The translations under genes and the position numbers were made by a program. 64,000 bases of DNA from Oegoconia quadripuncta (lineage: Eukaryota; Arthropoda; Insecta; Lepidoptera; Autostichidae), in assembly GCA_949316235.1 (NCBI GenBank), contig OX438744.1, positions 28,034,278-28,098,277 of the forward strand. Direction: 5' to 3'. The stretch's first letter is position 1; every line of letters starts with the position of its first letter. Of this stretch, positions 10,579 through 21,004 are shown piece after piece. Under the pieces are notes generated by a model. That model had not been told where the DNA came from. It saw only the letters and a list, made by a program, of their open reading frames with translations, and did no database searches.

Positions 10579-11002
10579 TAAGTATTTAATTATTAAAACC
10601 CAAAAAACCGGACTGCATATTTTGTATTCTGCGGACGCCATGTTGGATTTTTTAAGACGTATCGAACGACACCTTGTACTTTAAAATCGGTCGAGGCGTT
10701 TAGGTTGCAGGAGGTAACATAGAAATCTACATACATAGTACTACATAGTGTAGTGGTTAGCAACTCCGACCGCTATACCAAAAGGTTGCGGGTTCGAATC
10801 CCGCTAGAGGCATATGTTTGTGTGATGAATACGGACATGTGTACCCGAGTTATGGATGTTTTTCATTTATAATAAGTATATATTTTCAAAAAAAAATGTA
10901 TTTATGTAGTATATCAACCATCTAGTATTCACAACACAAGCATATAGTTGCTTACTGTGGAACTAGATGGCGCTGTGTGTATGTCTAAGATATTTATTTA
11001 TT
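10579..11002 (+). repeat. composite: M1 flank plus SINE-A
   Basis: 10579-10745 (ACTTTAAAATCGGTCGAGGC, GTTTAGGTTGCAGGAGGTAA) is followed by a SINE-A (10748-11002). The same order (M1 right end, this flank, SINE-A) occurs at 44390-44876, so it is a larger repeat unit. Confidence 0.8.
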
Positions 11003-12097
11003 CATACATACACTCGAAAAACATAATCCTCCTTTTTTAAGGTTATCGGGTAAAAAGTGACATACCCAATGTTAATACAAGATATAAGAATAAAGTTGTT
11101 GCATAAAAGCATTGTGTACACAATAAGGTTCAAGATGACATTCAAAATTTGCGTTTAAATTAATTAAAATCATCATAAAACAGACATTACTTTTGATTAT
11201 TTTGATTAACGAGCTGGGACATATTGGGCGACGGTCTCACCATTATCATAATATCATTTTTTTTTTTTTAAACTAAAGTGCAAGTCGTATCGTTATCGTG
11301 ATTTGTTAAAGCGGGAAAATTAACTAGAGAACGATTTCATGTGAGAAACTTAAGGATATAAGCACGTCTGTCTGTCTATACTGAGATGAATGCACAAGGA
11401 TAATTTACCGCCAATAAACACTGACTTAATGGATGTGGTAGGATTAATTGTGGTTGGAAGACATTCATAATTTTATTCTCTTTGTAAGGATCAGATGGCA
11501 GTTGCCCGCGACTTCGCTCGCGTGGAACATTTCATCAAAATCTATTATATTAACCAACCAACCCAAAATAAATAAAACATTAAAATGTTCTTGTCGGTGG
11601 AGAACGTCCACGTCTCTCTACTTTACGCCCTCAATGGTACGACACGACATTCAAAATGTCCGACTATTTGGATGAAAATCTTCCATGGACGTAACCATCC
11701 CTGAAATAAATTGATTTAAGTGACATCGCGGCAGTAATGTTGACTCTTTCTCGAAACTGTTTTTTTTTTGTAATATAAAAGCTTTTTTCTCTTAATGGCA
11801 ACTCTTAAGTGTTTCTTGCATGTTCTTCTTGGTAATCTTGCATTTTAAACAAGCAGTCTGGCCTATTTATGCGTACAAAATAAAGAATGTTTGGACAATG
11901 ATTCTCTTCCCGTGGTAAGATTCAACTAAGGAATCGTGGCTATCGGGCATCGTCCATGGTCCTCAGCTCCCAAAAATTACAATTAACTTAATTAGGTACT
12001 ACAGTGGGAATATAAAACACTTGCCCAAAGTCCCTGGGTGGATGCAATCGTACCCAGAAGGTTGGCCGCATTTCCTCGCTGTAGTCTGTTTCTTTAT
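11003..12097. other. no gene recognised; repeat scraps
   Basis: 11490-11530 has GTTGCCCGCGACTTCGCTCG, a common lepidopteran dispersed repeat. 11579-11660 is a scrap of the LINE end at 41290-41400. Confidence 0.5.
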
Positions 12098-12720
12098 CAA
12101 AATCAAAATCAAAAATGTTTTTATTTCGTAAGTTATAAGAATAACATTTGAAATCGTCATGACAAACAGTTATCGCTCATTCACTAGGCAGTCTCCCCAG
12201 AGAAGAACGAGCAAGAAACTCCAGGGTTGCTCTTTTTAAATAAGTCAATACAAATACAATTTGAGATACCTAATTGTAAAATTTATGATTCGACAAATAA
12301 AAATAAGAATAAAATATACTGGATAATGGCGAGCGGTTCATGTCCACGCATTCTTATCATCCAGATAGTCAGAAATTTTATAATAGCCTTTGGCACATAG
12401 TTTCCGTTTAATGGTTGTTTTAAATTTATTTAAAGGCAAATTTTGAATGTCTACCGGAACCTTATTGTAAAAGCGTATACATTGTCCCTTGAATGACTTA
12501 GTGACTTTGTGTAAGCGACTGCTATGGACAGCAAGTTTATTTTTATATCTTGTATTTACATTGTGTATTTCACAATTTTTCCTAAACAAATACAGATTCT
12601 TTCTTACGTACATTAAGTTTTCGTAAATATATTGCGATGCCGAATCGAATATATCGAAAGAATACACTAACCAAGGGCTCAGATAACTCTCTGAATAGAG
12701 CGTGAACACCTGCAGACGTA
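12098..12720 (-). mobile_element. LINE 3' fragment
   Basis: Coding end [20 protein letters not shown] then [15 protein letters not shown], then the 3' UTR, ending in an AAATCAAAATC-type tail. Near-identical to 55568-55985. Confidence 0.88.
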
Positions 12721-12905
12721 GCTCCTTAGCATTATTTCGTTCGATACCTAATAATCTGCACTTTAGCTCGTTTGCGTTCGATCGCTCAATTTGGTGCCAC
12801 GTAAGCGACCTAGAAGTAAATTATGGTAACTCGATACGTCTGTCCATTAGACGTTTATCCCCTTATCCTTACTTTTAGGGCGCTTATGTGATACCAAATA
12901 AAGCG

Positions 12906-13232
12906 ATTTTTTTTTATGCACAACGGGTTAGTACTTGACCTCAATCACACCTGATGTTAAGTGAAGATGAAGCCAAAGGTGGAAGCGTACAGACCCGGAA
13001 ACCCAAATATTTGGGGAACTGGCTATCGTCTCTGACAACCGGAACACAACAATGCTCTTAACATTGCTGTTTGGCGGCAGATTTTGATAAGAAGGTGGTA
13101 GCTAGCCAGGCGGACATTTTAAATGCCCTACCACCAACCAAACCGAGTACTAAACGTGTGCCCCGCTGGGGATCGAACCCGCGACCTCCCATTCGTATAC
13201 CCTATGTTGTTTAGATTAGGCCACGGAGGCGA
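12906..13232 (-). repeat. SINE-B, full length
   Basis: Head at 13232, tail T run at 12906. Confidence 0.9.
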
Positions 13233-13931
13233 TAAATTTTTTACGTGCGGATTTTAACGTGGTACGGAGGCGTATGGACCCCACGGCCTAGGGGGCGCTT
13301 GGTCGAGGGAGATGGGAAGGTCCAAGGTGTACAGTCGGCAACACAATTAAGGTAGCAGGCTTAACTTTAACATATATAGGTACATACACATAACGTCATT
13401 CAGATCAGATTGTTAAATCAAATATATTAAAGAAACTACTAAACATACATACATAACGTCTCGACTTCTATCCCAAATGGGGTGGTCAGAGAACTCCACG
13501 GATCACGTTATTAAATATACAGAAATGCACACGTGACAGAGGGTGTAGGGAAACGTACTACGGGCAAAAGTATAGAAGTTTTTTGATGGATAGTTCCCAC
13601 AACGAACGAACATAATGTAGGTCATTCAGAGATTTGTTGTTTTTATCTTTATATGTTTTGTAGTTTGTTCTTTTTTGTGCCCATTTGTGGCGATGTTTTC
13701 TTCTTCTTCTAGATCTTAATAACATAGTATATTTATTTAAATAAAATTCCAAATCCCCGCGGAATCGAACACGGAACCTCCCGAGACCTCGACCAAAGAT
13801 TTAGGTGTCACCCAATAAATCCGTCAACTGCATCATGATCCCATCCCAATGCCAACTGATAAAAAATGATTGATCAAGATTTGCACAGCAAAAGATATGT
13901 ATGATATTATTTTATGTTCGCAGTTAAATAA
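13233..13931. other. no gene recognised
   Basis: Includes CCAAATGGGGTGGTCAGAGA (13471-13490), a scrap also seen at 42195, 48294 and inverted at 58168, so it is part of a dispersed repeat. Confidence 0.4.
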
Positions 13932-14149
13932 TAATATTTCGGACAGTTACACCAATTGTCTTGTCCCAAACTAAACTAAGCAAAGCTTTACTATGTATAT
14001 TAGACAACGGATAAACATATATAAATATGTAATATACATCCATGACTCGGGAATAAATGGTCGTATTCTTAACACAAACATTTACCTCTCACGGGATTCG
14101 AACCCGCAACCGTTAGTATCGCTAACAGGCTCACTATCCACTACACTAA
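13932..14149 (-). repeat. SINE-A variant (A')
   Basis: tRNA-like head with GGTTCGAATCCCGTG and body GAGTCATGGATGT; differs from SINE-A in the head. The second copy is at 31611-31850. Confidence 0.8.
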
Positions 14150-14594
14150 ATTTTAAATTCTAGAAAGTAGCAAGTGAAAAAAGCCCATGCCAATAACTTC
14201 TATTGCACTTACCTAATACTACTATTTTACTTACCCTACTATTTTGTCTCTGTCTCTGTCCAAAGCAATATCTCTCCACTCCTTGCTGAAAGAATCCAGC
14301 TCATCGCGCCATCGTTTTTTGGGGTGCGCCAAAGTTCACCTAAATTTTCAACTCCGATAATTGGAAATCCGAAAATGTTCTTCCTAACAATCACAATTCC
14401 TAACTACTCTGTCTCTAATGTTCATAATTCCGAAGCATTCAACTTCATAATGTCAGTAGCAATGAACATCTATTATAGGTACTTTTATTTTTTTTCCTAT
14501 ATTTTCTCAACATAACCATCTTTTACACTATTATCGGGTAGTGTTATTCAAAGTCATATCTTTAAGCCAGTGTCCGGCTCCAGTCATTCAGTCA

Positions 14595-14774
14595 AGTTCC
14601 AGAAACGAATCGGTCCTATTCATAATTATTGGTTTAGGCATAGAGGAATAACACTACGTTTAGGTTAGGTTAGAAGCAGAACGCACGAGCCGAGCGAGCG
14701 AAGCGAGCGTGCCGCGGCGGCAGCGGCCGGCGAAGTGCCAGAACCGAATCGGTCCTACAGTTATTGGTTTAGGT
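14595..14774. repeat. G+C-rich island between imperfect direct repeats
   Basis: CCAGAAACGAATCGGTCCTA..TTATTGGTTTAGGCA (14599-14640) recurs as CCAGAACCGAATCGGTCCTA..TTATTGGTTTAGGTA (about 14738-14775). Between them is a strongly G+C-rich block (GAGCGAGCGAAGCGAGCGTG, GCGGCGGCAGCGG). Confidence 0.75.
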
Positions 14775-14992
14775 ACGGTTAAACTGCGGTATAAACTCCC
14801 AGGCCATAAACATAACCGTAAATATTATGGTAATTATGTTTAGGGATAAAAGCGTTATGATAAAAAACAGTAGGAGTTAAAATATATTTACATTAATGAT
14901 ATTATTAATTACAATTTTCGGAAACATGAGTGTTATGACCATCGCCGGTAGCACTACAAATAGTATGAATGAAAACTTTAGGATGAATAATT

Positions 14993-15232
14993 TTAGGAAG
15001 AGTGATCTTTCGGATTACAAATCATTACGAAGAATAATTTCGGGTAAAGATCTTTAGGTGAGCCACGTAGCCGTTTTTTGGGCCTACCTCTGCCGCGCCT
15101 GCTGTCCTGTGGAATCCAGTCGGTGCACATCCTGGCCCATTTTTTCTGAGTTCTACAGAGGTGACCCACCCAATACCATTTTAATTTAGCAGCTTTCTTT
15201 AGCACATCCATAATGCGAGTTTTGGAGCTCAT
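14993..15232 (-). mobile_element. RTE-type LINE C-terminal remnant
   Basis: Reads TRIMDVLKKAAKLKWYWVGH then WARMCTDWIPQDSRRGRGRP, the usual end of RTE-clade polymerases (kW.WaGH..R, W.P...R.GRP..R). The polymerase proper is missing. Confidence 0.75.
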
Positions 15233-15267
15233 AATGGACGTACGAGCTAGGCAATAAAGTTAATAAT

Positions 15268-15518
15268 AAATAAATAAATATCCTTGAACATACACACAGC
15301 GCCATCTAGTTCAACTTTAAGCAACCTTTAAGTTGTGATTGAAGTCAAGTACCAACCACAAAAAAACTATATGCTTGTGTTGTGGATACCAAAATAAATA
15401 CTTTTTTTTTGTAAATAAATACTTATTATAAGTGAAAACATCCATAACTCAGGTACACGTGTCCGTATTTATCATACAAAGATATGCCCCTTGCGGGATT
15501 CGAACCCGCGACCTTTTT
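15268..15518 (-). repeat. SINE-A with a nested SINE-B 3' end
   Basis: SINE-A text is interrupted at 15333-15367 by GTGATTGAAGTCAAGTACCA plus ACCACAAAAAAA, the + strand 3' end of SINE-B, and then continues. Confidence 0.78.
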
Positions 15519-15727
15519 AAAGAAATAATCAACCGTGTATATGGAAAACATCTTCCCATAGCTTCCGTAAGACCATCTCTATAAATAGAAATTGCATAGA
15601 CTATTTATAGAGCATCCCACGGATTGGTGGCATTAGTTAGTTCAACTGTTAATTGATTCGTTAATTACATCACACGCGACATCAGTGGAGAAGGACATAG
15701 AGTATTCATAATTTTGAAATAGAACAA

Positions 15728-15871
15728 GGACCCGTATTAATAAATCGTTCTTGAGATTGTCGCGTCTCGGTCTCAAGACCATTTTTTCTGATGCTGTTCT
15801 AATATGCAACAGATTCTCAAGCGCCAACTTGAGGCCATGTCAATCTTGAGAACGGTTTAATAATACGGGCC
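15728..15871. mobile_element. MITE (family M2)
   Basis: Ends CCCGTATTAATAAATCGTTC and, inverted, GAACGGTTTAATAATACGGG. Related copies: 22388-22729 (longest), 26599-26744, scraps at 30772-30841 and 31493-31550. Confidence 0.8.
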
Positions 15872-15964
15872 TTACAGTTTTTTGTTGAAATTCAGTGTCG
15901 GTGATTTTTTGAGTTAGAATCGTCACTTCTTAAAATGATGACGATTTTACCTTTGTGACTATTG

Positions 15965-16490
15965 AAATGAAATGAAATTAAATGAAAATCATTTATTCAT
16001 GTAGGCAATACAATATGCACTTATGAACGTCACTAAACTACCACTAGCTCGGAACGCGACCACTACTGAGAAGAGCTAGCGAGAAACTCAGAGGGTTTGT
16101 CTCTTTTCAATCAGTCATTTACAATCTAGAAAGGTTACAACAATTTTTATATATCGTGTAGAGAAGCCGTTTAATCCCATGGATTACTATCATTAATGTA
16201 GTCTGAAATTTTGTAATATCCCTTTTTACATAATTTTTGTTTTATAATAAGTTTAAATTTATTAAACGGAAGATTCCGTATATCCATGGGAACCTTTTTG
16301 TAGAAGCGCACACATTGAACTCTGAATGACTTACTAACTTTACTAAGTCTACTAAAAGGTACAGCTAATTGATTTTTGTTCCTTGTATTGACATTATGTC
16401 GGTCACAATGTTTCTCGAATGAATATATATTTCTCTTAACATATACAAGATTTTCATATATATATTGTGCCTGTGTTTACTAGAGTAGTA
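15965..16490 (-). mobile_element. LINE 3' fragment
   Basis: 3' UTR ATGAAAATCATTTATTCATG and decayed C-terminal coding sequence; same subfamily as 20104-20555 and 39771-40185. Confidence 0.82.
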
Positions 16491-16931
16491 GACTATTAAG
16501 TTGAGTTACTGCCTTTATTCCTGCACTGTGGTCAGGATACTGCATCTTGTTATGTCTGGAATACCCAGCTTTAAGAGCAAGGGCATCTATTTCTATGTTT
16601 TTTATCTGTCTGCAATCTAGTGCTACCTATGCATGCAAAGGTCGCGGGTACATATAATATTACGCCTGTGGGAGGCGAATTTGAAAAAATCGCGTTAACA
16701 GGTGACTCTACTCCTCTATCAAAGTCGTTTCCCAAGAAAAGTCAAAGCCACTGACATTTTTTATACTGCCCCAGAACAAAGTTCTCTCAGTCCACTAGTG
16801 GGAAGTCGAGAAACGTTTGAATTCGACCGTGGTAATAAGAAAATCCCCGAGAAAAAAATATCTAAATATTTTGGAAACCGCTTAACCGATTTCCATTCAT
16901 ACGTGGCTAAGAAAAAAAAAGTAATAATAAT

Positions 16932-17194
16932 AATAAATGTCTTTGTACAAACACACAGCGCCATCTACGTCCACAGTAAGCATCTAGGCTTGTGTTATGG
17001 ATACTAGATGGTTTATACACTACACAAATACATTTTTTTTTGTAAATAAATACATGTTTAAATGAAAAATATCCATAACTCGGGAACACATGTCTGTATT
17101 CATCATACAAGCATAATGCCTCTAGCGGGATTCGAACCCGCGACCATTTGGTATGGTAGCAGAGATTCTAACCACTACACCAAACAGGTCGTCA
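16932..17194 (-). repeat. SINE-A, near full length
   Basis: Complete from head (17194) to tail motif AGATGGCGCT. Confidence 0.9.
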
Positions 17195-17375
17195 AAGTGA
17201 GTAAAGTAAGTTTTTTTCTTAAGTATAAAAATTTTTAATTGTGAAAACCCTCGAAAGACTATGATTCTGGGCGGATTATGTTGGTATTCGACGCATTATC
17301 ACGAAGAAAAAGAGGGTGGTAAGTCCCCTAGTCGCTTCTTACGACATCGACGTTCCAGAGACGGGTTCCGTTCCA

Positions 17376-17665
17376 TTTTTTTAATGCATAACGGGTTGGT
17401 GCTTGACCTCAAAGATGAGGTCGAAGGTGGAAGCGTCATTTGGGGGAGTGGCTATCTTATCTCTGACAACCGGAACACAACAATGCTATTAACATTGCTG
17501 CTTGGCGGTAGATTTAGATAAGATGGTGGTAGCTAGCCAGGCGGACATTTAAAATGCCCTACCACCAACCAAACCGAGTACTTAAACATGTACCCCGCTG
17601 GGGATCGAACCCGCGACCTCCGAATCGTAAATCCAATGTTGTTTACATTGAGCCACGGAGGCGGT
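17376..17665 (-). repeat. SINE-B with internal deletion
   Basis: About 40 bases are missing near the tail. GTTCCATT occurs at both edges, a possible target-site duplication. Confidence 0.85.
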
Positions 17666-18056
17666 TCCATTCTTTAACCGACTTCAAATAGAAGGAGGTT
17701 CTCAATTCAAGTATTTTTTTAAATGCATTTTTATGCTCCGCATCCACACTTGGCTACTAAAGTGCGAAATGGCGAATGAGAGCAATAATAATACATCTTA
17801 AGCAGTTGCTCATTCTAATACACACAGCACTTGAGATTCTTAGTGTTAAAAATCTCCATAGATTATATCGGCTTATCTCCAAATACACACAACAAACACA
17901 AAGATAACGGGTTTATTAGCACTATAAATAGTTACATAGGCGTTTTCCAATTTATTATAGTTGCCAAACAAGCTGCCGAGATTAAACGATAGCCAGCTCA
18001 AACAGCGCCGGGGTCCAAGGCTACCTTAGGAATTAGGCTTCGATGATAAGGAGAAT

Positions 18057-18240
18057 TATAATTAGATTAATTTTTCCAACCGCTCTCTAATTGCAATGTA
18101 TAGTTTTTTATTTTTAATTAAGTTTAAGTAGGTTCTATCAGTGGAAAACTCTAATTATCTTTCAGTTTCTTAGTTTATGTGATAATTTGTAAAACAGCTG
18201 TTGGTTTTCCCAAGAAAATAAAATAAAATAAAAATAAATC
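18057..18240 (+). repeat. dispersed repeat, second copy of 68-202
   Basis: See 68-202; this copy ends in AAAATAAAATAAAAATAAA. Confidence 0.75.
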
Positions 18241-18289
18241 TCTTACAAAGTGTTATAATAGATCAGGGAAAAAGTCTTTTCGTAACCGA

Positions 18290-18420
18290 TGCCTGCGAAA
18301 TCTACGGTTGTGGGTTCCGATCCCGCGAGAGGCAAACACAGCGCCATCAAGTTCCACACACAGGAACTAGGCTTGTATTATGTACCAGATGGTTGATATA
18401 CTACACAAATACACTTTTTT
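18290..18420. repeat. chimeric SINE-A scrap, head and tail in opposite orientation
   Basis: A + strand B box (GGGTTCCGATCCCGCGAG) runs straight into a minus-strand tail (ACAGCGCCATCAAGTTCCAC). This suggests two truncated copies joined, or an inversion. Confidence 0.6.
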
Positions 18421-18655
18421 ATTTCGTGTAATTCATATCAACTGGTGACGCCATCCTTGATTACGAACAACTTTCCCCAAGGAACCGTAGTTACATTTGA
18501 TTAAAAAATTGACGATTATCCATACAAAGTAAACCTTTCTTCAGAAAGGTTTGCTTTGGAAGGATGGAAGTATGGAAATGTGGTTTCAACCACCGTTAGT
18601 GCGGATGTACAACAATTTTCGGCTGAATACGGCTATGGTTCCTACGTGTTAGCAC

Positions 18656-18990
18656 TTTTTTTTTTTATGCATAACGGGTTGGTACTTGACCTCAATCACA
18701 CCTGATGTTAAGTGAAGATGAGGTCGAAGATGGAAGCGTACTGACCCGGAAACCCCAACACATTTGGGGGACTGGCTATCTTATCTCTGACAACCGGAAC
18801 ACAACAATGCTATTAACATTGCTGCTTGGCGGCAGATTTAGATAAGATGGTGGTAGCTAGCCAGGCGGACATTTAAAATGCCCTACCACCAACCAAACCG
18901 AGTACTTAAACATGTACCCCGCTGGGGATCGGACCCGCGACCTCCGAATCGTAAACCCAATGTTGTTTACATTGAGCGACGGAGGCGGTT
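18656..18990 (-). repeat. SINE-B, full length
   Basis: Head at 18990. A further scrap of the same family follows at 18999-19040. Confidence 0.92.
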
Positions 18991-19199
18991 TAGCTTAACC
19001 TCAATCACACCCGATGTCAAATGAAGATGAGGCCGAAGGTTACTTTGTCTACTGCGTACAGTAGTAGTACTGCTCTGAAGCACGCTAACACTCATATTAA
19101 AGTGACACTAATGGTCACCCATCTAAGAATTGACCGACACACATTTCTTAACTTAATCGAAAACGAATATCGAATGCGACTGCGCATTATTATTTTATG

Positions 19200-19360
19200 A
19201 TTAACTGGATACGCGTTTGCCCACAATCTCACCTGATGTAAAGTGACGATGTGGCCGAAGGTGAAGGCCGCGATCTCATAGATGCCTATTTACCCTGCTC
19301 TTGAAGATCCCAAGGTTGTAGGATTCAGGAAAGACTGACGCCGGAAGGGAGTTCCATGCC
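19200..19360 (+). repeat. repeat family C just upstream of exon 1
   Basis: CACAATCTCACCTGATGTAA AGTGACGATG. Relatives: 43085-43205, 58921-59045 and a scrap at 53225-53275. Confidence 0.7.
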
Positions 19361-19420
19361 TTGACTCTTCGCATTATGAAAGAAGGGTCGTATATAACGA
19401 TTATTCTTTATTTATTCCAG

Positions 19421-19583
19421 ATGTATGGCCGCTACCAACGCGATCTAAGCGAAGCGGCCAGGGAGGAGGCCCGGAGGCTCAGGAAGCTGCGCAAGAAGAG
19501 GCGGAAAGACGACAAACAAAGGAAGAAGGAGCTAGAAGCTACAGGAAAACTCAGACCTAGGGGAAAATTCTTTAAGGTTTTAG
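19421..19583 (+). CDS. ClC-2: ClC-2 exon 1 as seen: cytosolic N-terminal segment
   Basis: Residues 1-54. It opens with MYGRY, the conserved N-terminal motif of ClC-2, then an acidic/basic helix very rich in Arg and Lys ([15 protein letters not shown]). A polypyrimidine tract and CAG acceptor end at 19420, directly before ATG. In relatives a few residues precede MYGRY, so this Met is probably internal and the true first coding exon lies upstream, unseen. Donor GTGAGG follows; phase 1. A small SINE-like repeat (19200-19360) sits just upstream. Confidence 0.93.
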
Positions 19584-20966
19584 GTGAGGTACAGACCTAA
19601 TCCGATAACCATGAGTCGGAGTAGTTTGATTTTCCTTGCTAAATTGAACCGTATTTCTCGTCAAAGTTAACCAAAATATTTTACGGCATTTACATCCTTT
19701 TCAACCCGAGGGAAAGAGTAAAAAATTTAGCATTAGAGTACCCAGGCAGTGTCTGCATTCTCCCCTATATTTTTAATTTTTTGAAAAGCGGTAAGTAAGC
19801 TGGATTGTTGGGCTGGCGTTCTCAAAAGTTGCGATCTCCAACCCGCCTGCTCAGTAGGTGTGTGACTGAACTCCCATTGGTTCCAAGCTCCCGATTGCCA
19901 CCAATGAAATGGTGCCATTTTGATCTGGGCTCTTGAGTTGTGATGTGAAACTGCTGTAAGAATAAGAATCGTTTATTTGACCCATTTAGCGACACACATA
20001 TTATTATACATGTATAACGGTGAATAGCAAATTGACATAATGGAATTGGGACCGAGACAAAAGTACTTATACGTGTGTGTATATGAGGAAGAGAGAAATT
20101 AATTGAAATGAAAATCATTTATTCAATACAATATGCACTTATGAAAGTGCATATTGTATTGCCTACATGAATAAATGAATAAATCATTTGTTTTTTAAAC
20201 TAGCTCGGAACGCGACCACTACTGAGAAGAGCTAGCGAGAAACTCAGAGGGTTTGTCTCTTTTTAATCAATCATTTACAATCTAGAAAGGTTACAACAAT
20301 TTTTATATATCGTGTAGAGGAGCCGTTTAATCCCATGGATTACTATCATTAATGTAGTCTGAAATTTTGTAATATTCCTTTTTACATAATTTTTGTTTTA
20401 TAATAAGTTTAAATTTATTAAACGGAAGATTCCGTATATCCATGGGAACCTTGTCGTAGAAGCGCACACATTGACCTCTGAATGACTTACTAACTTTACT
20501 AAGTCTACTAAAAGGTACAGCTAATTGATTTTTGCTCCTTGTATTGACATTATTATTATATTGAGAGAGTAAGTATATGTGAGTTGTATCCAGAATTACC
20601 TATTGTATACCAATGCCAATGTCTGCTTTGTTCAGGTATAATATGGTTTCACACGTTCGCGCGGTTCGGCGAGGACTGGATCTTCCTCGCGCTCCTGGGC
20701 ATCATCTGCGCTTGCATCAACTACGGCGTCGACCGGGGCATCCAGATCTGCAACAGTGGTTAGTTCATAAACAATATTTTATTGAACCGAAATAAATTAC
20801 ACAACTTGTTGAAGCTTTGTTGTCTGTGGTAGTTAAAACCTGTGTTACAGACAATGTCTTCCCCATACATTTTGTACAATAAGTAAATTTGGTAGGTACT
20901 CGTATTTGCCAATTATATTTGCCATCTAAAGGTGTAGAGAGTTTGGTAAGTATATAAATATAAGTA

Positions 20967-21004
<38 letters not shown>

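Noticed and set aside
10748..10830. tRNA-like sequence with GGTTCGAATCCCGC (and about 25 similar places)
   Set aside because: No cloverleaf with a paired acceptor stem; these are heads of tRNA-derived SINEs with shared bodies and tails.
14660..14680. TTAGG telomere repeat
   Set aside because: Only two units (TTAGGTTAGGT), well within chance; not telomeric.
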